In this document: positions 6,046-9,946 of the stretch, piece after piece
Position numbering within the stretch: position 1 is the first letter of the stretch
How the letters are laid out: each line of letters opens with the position of its first letter
Source: an uncultured Saprospiraceae bacterium
GTDB lineage: Bacteria; Bacteroidota; Bacteroidia; Chitinophagales; Saprospiraceae
Assembly (NCBI GenBank): GCA_938044055.1
Contig: CALIQO010000107.1
Span: forward strand, 1 to 9,946
DNA length: 9,946 bases
Reading direction: 5' to 3'
Notes under the pieces: generated by a model
Databases searched by the model: none
What the model was told of the DNA's origin: nothing
What the model saw: only the letters and a program-made list of their open reading frames with translations
Translations under genes and position numbers: made by a program

Positions 6046-6113
6046 AAGGAGGTTGAAAATGAATTATTGTACTCTTATCATACTTTTTAAACATTCATTG
6101 TCTCAACCTCCTT
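6046..6113. repeat. Symmetrical inverted repeat with Shine-Dalgarno-like cores
   Basis: AAGGAGGTTGA (6046-6056) and TCAACCTCCTT (6103-6113) are perfect 11-bp inverted arms. Inside them, AATGAA (6058-6063) and TTCATT (6094-6099) form a further 6 bp, around a 30-nt AT-rich centre. Each strand therefore reads AAGGAGG followed 6 (plus) or 8 (minus) nt later by ATG. It lies 20 bp upstream of the minus-strand gene starting at 6026, so in that mRNA it would form a leader hairpin. There is no U-tract after either arm, which argues against a terminator. It may be a regulatory hairpin or a dispersed small repeat. Confidence 0.6.
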
Positions 6114-6182
6114 GTGTGTAACCACCATATTAACCGCTATTATGACGGTCAACACGTAGACTTATGCATATACTATACTTAT

Positions 6183-6211
6183 TCTTAAGTCAACTATAAC
6201 TATACTTAAGA
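6183..6211 (-). repeat. Inverted repeat directly after the sugar dehydrogenase gene
   Basis: TCTTAAGT (6183-6190) and ACTTAAGA (6204-6211) are perfect 8-bp inverted arms with a 13-nt loop that holds two copies of AACTAT. On the minus strand the stem begins at the base after the TAA stop at 6212. The stem is AT-rich and no T-run follows, so it would be a weak terminator or a 3'-end stabilising hairpin. Confidence 0.4.
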
Positions 6212-7927
6212 TTACATTATGATAAACTTCTGGAAGTAGGACTTTCCGGCTACTTTAATATTGATTAAGTAGACTCCCTGAACCTGATCAGAAATATTTA
6301 TTAAGGACTGATTTCTTCCGGAACCGGTTAGAATTTCTTTTCCAGACAAGGAGTAAATCCGATAATCTATTTTTTCTTCGTCTGTAATAATTTTAAAAAC
6401 ACCATAGTTGGGATTAGGGCTTATGTGTACAATTTCAGAATGTCGATTGTCTTTCAGGGAAGAAGTATTGACCTCTACAATAGGCGACAGCTGTTCGCTT
6501 CCATCTAAATCCACAATTCTAAGCCGATAATAAGAAGGGTTGCTTTCTGGCTCTGTGTCTAGATAGGTATATGTGTTTTCTACTGAGCTATTTCCTTGTG
6601 CACTTAATTGGCCGATTTCAATAAAACTTTCTGTGTCGCTTCCTCTTTCAATTGAGAAGTAATCTGAATTTATCTCTGACGACGTAATCCAAGTAAGAAG
6701 AATGCCATCATTAGTTGTTTCTGCGGCAAATGAATTTAATTCTACAGGAACAGTCCCTTCAACAGCAATTTTTGAAATACTTCCGCTTATTTCAGCTGTA
6801 TAAAGTTCTCCATTTATATCTTCTCCTATGACAGTAACACCATCGAGTGCATCTCCACCAGAGAAACCCTGCAAGTCTATACTGGGTGTATTTCCATTCA
6901 TCGAAATAACCCAGAAATTACTACTGGTCACATAATCAGTAAAAACATATTTACCGATAAGGCTAGGATAATCAGAGCCCCGATACACATAACCTCCTGT
7001 TACGGACTTGCCTAGATCTCTTGCATAATCCATAAGCGGTTGAGCAGTATCTTCATAATCAGGACAATCACTGTCAGAATCATTATATAATAATGTGCCT
7101 TCATAACAATGCCAGCCATAATTAAGCCCTCCAGGTGTTCCAGCAGGAATTCTATTGATCTCCTCTCTGGCTCCCTGCCCTACGTCAGCAACCCACATGT
7201 CCCCGGTTGCCATATCGAAACTAAACCTCCACGGGTTTCTCCAACCGATAGACCAGACTTCATCAGGAACACTAGCATCACCGACCCAAGGGTTGTCTCC
7301 AGGAATTTTATAAAAAGGCGCTGTAGAATTTAGTGGAAGTGATACATCTATTCTCAATACAGAACCCAGTAAAGTAGTCGAGTCCTGACCACTGTTTTCT
7401 GGATCACCACCGGAGCCTCCATCTCCCATGGGGATATACAAGAATCCATCATTCCCAAAAGCCAGATCACCACCATTGTGATTGTTATACGGTTGTGGAA
7501 TTTCAAGTAAAGACAATTCACTTCCGGCAAGAGTTGTGTCGGGATTGGTATTGTCGACCTGAAATCTTGATATTCTGGTATTCATATTGTCTCCAGTACG
7601 GAATGTATAGTTGACATAAAAATACCCATTGTTCTCGTAATCTGGATCGAATGCAATTCCGAGCAAACCTCCTTCACTCCGATTATCTACAGTTATCTGC
7701 AAGAATGGATCAGCTGCAAGAAAAGGAGCACTTTCCAAATCTTTTATTATTCTAATCTGACCGGTTTTTTCGCCGATAAATAGACGATCGTCTCCAGCTA
7801 TTCCAGAATTAGTAATTTCTACAGGTTGTGAAAGGGAAGATTCTAAGCTCAATTCATCGAATCTTAAATCTTGTGAAATAATAATAAAGGGGGAAAATAA
7901 GGAAATGAGAAAAGCTATCTGTTTCAT
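6212..7927 (-). CDS. Secreted PQQ-dependent sugar dehydrogenase with type IX sorting domain
   Basis: A 571-residue, three-part secreted protein. A signal peptide (residues 1-18, FLISLFSPFIIIS) precedes a glucose/sorbosone dehydrogenase beta-propeller (about 30-390). Visible family motifs are RLFIGEKTGQIRI, GGLLGIAFDPDY, YNNHNGGDLAFGNDG (H150 equals the catalytic His of soluble quinoprotein glucose dehydrogenase), GWRNPWRFSFD (230-238, PQQ-contacting Arg region), WVADVGQGAREEIN (245-258) and LNYGWHCYEG. A fibronectin-III-like linker follows (about 393-490, VPVELNSFAAE...LLTWITSSEINSDYFSIERG). A type IX secretion C-terminal sorting domain ends it (about 498-571, SPNPNYGVF, IYSLSGKE, GVYLINI, FQKFIIM). 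It would be exported across both membranes and anchored at the surface or released, oxidising a sugar or sugar alcohol with PQQ and calcium; the actual substrate is unknown. No PQQ synthesis genes are in the window. ATG 7927 opens directly onto the signal peptide. Confidence 0.92.
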   Translation of the reverse strand: MKQIAFLISLFSPFIIISQDLRFDELSLESSLSQPVEITNSGIAGDDRLFIGEKTGQIRIIKDLESAPFLAADPFLQITVDNRSEGGLLGIAFDPDYENNGYFYVNYTFRTGDNMNTRISRFQVDNTNPDTTLAGSELSLLEIPQPYNNHNGGDLAFGNDGFLYIPMGDGGSGGDPENSGQDSTTLLGSVLRIDVSLPLNSTAPFYKIPGDNPWVGDASVPDEVWSIGWRNPWRFSFDMATGDMWVADVGQGAREEINRIPAGTPGGLNYGWHCYEGTLLYNDSDSDCPDYEDTAQPLMDYARDLGKSVTGGYVYRGSDYPSLIGKYVFTDYVTSSNFWVISMNGNTPSIDLQGFSGGDALDGVTVIGEDINGELYTAEISGSISKIAVEGTVPVELNSFAAETTNDGILLTWITSSEINSDYFSIERGSDTESFIEIGQLSAQGNSSVENTYTYLDTEPESNPSYYRLRIVDLDGSEQLSPIVEVNTSSLKDNRHSEIVHISPNPNYGVFKIITDEEKIDYRIYSLSGKEILTGSGRNQSLINISDQVQGVYLINIKVAGKSYFQKFIIM

Positions 7928-8062
7928 AGTAATACATTATTTAAAATAGATTATTACTCATCGGGGTAGACCATCTATTCAATAATGCTTATCAGAAAGG
8001 TGACCTAAAATATCTAGATAACTCCTAATATTCTAAAAAAACGAGTAGTTTCTTTTATTTAA

Positions 8063-9946
8063 TCATTTTGATAGTTTGTAAACACAGACGCCAAGGGGAA
8101 CCACTTTTAGATTAATGGACCATTCTCTGCCATGTGATTCTTTCTGGCGAGTCTTTATGGTTTTGGTAACATTGTATCCACTCCCCTCATACTTGGAATC
8201 GTCCGAATTAAAAATAAGTTTCCAAGATTTAGACGCTGGAACACCTATGGTATATTCTTCTATAGGATCTGGTGTGAAATTGCAGACAACAAGTATCTGG
8301 TCTGCTGCTTTGATGCCTTTGCGAAGGAAAACGATTATAGAGTTTTTATAGTCTGTATGATCTATCCACTCGAAACCTTCTTGTTGATAAGCATAGTTAT
8401 ATAAGGCAGGTTCTTTTTTATAAAGCTTGTTTAGGTCCTTTATAAGGGAATTAATACCACTATGAAAAGGAAAGTCTAGTAGATTCCAGTCTAGGCTTTT
8501 GGTGTGGTTCCACTCACTGTACTGGGCTAGGTCATTTCCCATAAATAGGAGCTTACTACCTGGATGGGTAAACATATATGCATATAATAAACGCAGATTA
8601 GCGAATCGTTGCCAGTCGTCACCTGGCATTTTTCTAATCATCGAACCCTTACCATGTACAACTTCGTCGTGAGATAGTGGAAGCATAAAATTTTCAGTAA
8701 AGGCATATGCTAAACTGAAAGTAATGTTATTGTGGTGATAACTACGATAGACAGGATCTCTTGCGAAGTAGGTAAGGGTGTCATTCATCCAGCCCATCAT
8801 CCATTTCATACCGAAGCCTAAGCCACCCATATCTACCGGACGTGAGACCAGAGAAAAGGAAGTGCTTTCTTCTGCAATGGTCTGTACATCTGGAAATTCA
8901 CGATAGACTGCTTGATTAAAATCTTTTAGAAAACTGATGACCGATAGGTTTTCATTTCCTCCATACTGGTTCGGTTCCCATTCTCCGTCATTTCTCGAGT
9001 AATCTAAATACAACATAGATGCAACTGCGTCTACGCGCAACCCATCTATGTGGAACTGGTCGAGCCAGAATAGGGCGCTACTTATCAGAAACGACCTTAC
9101 CTCGTTTCTGTCAAAATTAAAAATGAGGCTCTTCCAGTCAGGATGATACCCCTTCCGTGGGTCTGGGTGCTCATATAGATGAGATCCGTCGAAATTAGCT
9201 AAAGCCCAGGCATCTGATGGAAAGTGGGCGGGTACCCAGTCGAGGATAACGCCTATCTCTGCCTTATGAAAAGCATCTACAAGGGCTTTAAATTCTTCAG
9301 GCTGGCCATGTCGTATGGATGGCGCATAGAATGATGTAACTTGATATCCCCATGAGGGCTCATAAGGATGTTCCATAATCGGAAGCAGTTCTACGTGGGT
9401 GTAGCCCATATCCTTGACATAAGAAACCAATTCTGAAGAAAGTTCTTGATAAGACAATGGACGATTTTCTTCTAACACTCTTTTCCATGACCCTAGGTGA
9501 ACTTCATATACAGAATAAGGAGCCTCTAAGCTGTTTTTCTTTTTACGAGACTTCATCCACCTAGTATCTTTCCATGAATAATCTTCAGACCATACAATGG
9601 AAGCGGTCATAGGCGGGTGTTCTGCGCTTCTCGCAAATGGATCCGCTTTTTCAAGAATCTGATTATTGTTATTGGACCATATTTTAAATTTATACCTGTC
9701 CCCTACTTTTACTCCAGGCAAAAAGCCTTCCCATATTCCCGAACTATCCCACCGAACATTTAATTCGTGATCTTCTCCAGACCAACCATTAAAGTCTCCT
9801 ACTATGGCAAGCTTGGCTGCAGAAGGTGCCCATACAGCGAAATAACAACCTTCTTCTCCCTCAAAAGTGGCAGGATGAGCACCCATTTTCTCATATAGCT
9901 TAAAGTGTTTTCCAGATTTAAAAAGATCTATATCGAAATCTGTAAA
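8063..9946 (-). CDS. glgB: 1,4-alpha-glucan branching enzyme GlgB (5' end outside window)
   Basis: The enzyme makes alpha-1,6 branches in glycogen in the cytoplasm. 627 residues are visible, running in frame to the window edge; 20 residues (FTDFDIDLFKSGKHFKLYEK) precede the internal Met at 9886, so that Met is not the start. Numbered from that Met, a CBM48 domain spans about 10-100 (CYFAVWAPSAAKLAIVGDFNGW). The GH13 barrel spans about 125-500 with region I DWVPAHFPSD, region II GLRVDAVAS (nucleophile D286), region III TIAEEST (acid/base E339) and region IV LPLSHDEVVHGK (D407). The D-E and E-D spacings of 53 and 68 equal those of E. coli GlgB (D405, E458, D526). A C-terminal beta domain ends at 607. 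Only a few residues are missing if this is the short form; about 100 are missing if it has the E. coli-type N1 domain. Confidence 0.97.
   Translation of the reverse strand, partial: FTDFDIDLFKSGKHFKLYEKMGAHPATFEGEEGCYFAVWAPSAAKLAIVGDFNGWSGEDHELNVRWDSSGIWEGFLPGVKVGDRYKFKIWSNNNNQILEKADPFARSAEHPPMTASIVWSEDYSWKDTRWMKSRKKKNSLEAPYSVYEVHLGSWKRVLEENRPLSYQELSSELVSYVKDMGYTHVELLPIMEHPYEPSWGYQVTSFYAPSIRHGQPEEFKALVDAFHKAEIGVILDWVPAHFPSDAWALANFDGSHLYEHPDPRKGYHPDWKSLIFNFDRNEVRSFLISSALFWLDQFHIDGLRVDAVASMLYLDYSRNDGEWEPNQYGGNENLSVISFLKDFNQAVYREFPDVQTIAEESTSFSLVSRPVDMGGLGFGMKWMMGWMNDTLTYFARDPVYRSYHHNNITFSLAYAFTENFMLPLSHDEVVHGKGSMIRKMPGDDWQRFANLRLLYAYMFTHPGSKLLFMGNDLAQYSEWNHTKSLDWNLLDFPFHSGINSLIKDLNKLYKKEPALYNYAYQQEGFEWIDHTDYKNSIIVFLRKGIKAADQILVVCNFTPDPIEEYTIGVPASKSWKLIFNSDDSKYEGSGYNVTKTIKTRQKESHGREWSINLKVVPLGVCVYKLSK

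Noticed and set aside
7109..7333. Plus-strand frame of 74 codons inside the sugar dehydrogenase
   Set aside because: Opposite conserved propeller motifs on the minus strand; no start signal or domain.
7928..8062. T-rich run (minus strand, near 8035-8041) as a glgB terminator
   Set aside because: I could not find a GC-containing stem directly before the T-run; no convincing promoter for the dehydrogenase gene either.
8115..8351. Plus-strand frame of 78 codons inside glgB
   Set aside because: Shadow of the glgB C-terminal domain.
1..9946. CRISPR array, tRNA, rRNA, insertion sequence or defence/toxin-antitoxin genes
   Set aside because: No regularly spaced repeats, cloverleaf-like sequences, transposase motifs or defence domains were seen; the sigma/anti-sigma-like pair should not be mistaken for a toxin-antitoxin unit, since its first gene has clear sigma regions 2 and 4.

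Overview
The window (AT-rich, no RNA genes seen) looks like a chromosomal segment of a member of the Bacteroidota. Supporting signs are a secreted enzyme with a C-terminal type IX secretion sorting domain, the GRGCLAGPV form of the RNase HII signature, an N-terminus resembling a 'choice-of-anchor B' secreted protein, promoter boxes close to the Bacteroidota -7 consensus TAnnTTTG, and start codons mostly lacking Shine-Dalgarno sequences. Genus cannot be told from this sequence alone.

Layout: (1) 1-153, minus strand, the first 51 residues of a secreted protein running off the left edge. (2) 263-1464, plus strand, two nucleic-acid maintenance genes overlapping by 7 bp: an AlkA-like base-excision glycosylase and ribonuclease HII. 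(3) 1461-2099, minus strand, a glyoxalase II-like metallo-beta-lactamase-fold hydrolase whose stop codon overlaps that of rnhB. (4) 2168-2836, plus strand, a PdeM-like metallophosphoesterase, divergent from the hydrolase. (5) 2982-3993, plus strand, an ECF-type sigma factor and a 78-residue protein resembling a zinc-finger anti-sigma factor that has lost most zinc ligands. The regions upstream of these two genes share four short blocks in the same order. (6) 4094-4543, plus strand, a BON-LysM protein very close in layout to the potassium-binding protein Kbp, followed by a strong terminator. (7) 4611-9946, minus strand: an uncharacterised secreted protein, a secreted PQQ-type sugar dehydrogenase with type IX sorting domain, and a glycogen branching enzyme whose N-terminus lies beyond the right edge.

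The left half is housekeeping DNA/RNA repair (glycosylase, RNase HII, PdeM). The centre is a probable stress- or envelope-responsive sigma unit next to a potassium-binding protein; the functional link is inference from proximity only. The right half combines cell-surface carbohydrate oxidation and glycogen synthesis. All gaps between genes are shorter than 300 bases. The gap 7928-8062 shows no clear promoter or terminator; the gap 6027-6211 holds two inverted repeats, one of which carries perfect Shine-Dalgarno-like cores in both orientations. I see no defence system, mobile element, CRISPR array or clearly new multi-gene system. The most unusual items are the degenerate anti-sigma-like protein with its paired upstream elements, the symmetrical repeat at 6046-6113, and the unassigned secreted protein at 4611-6026.
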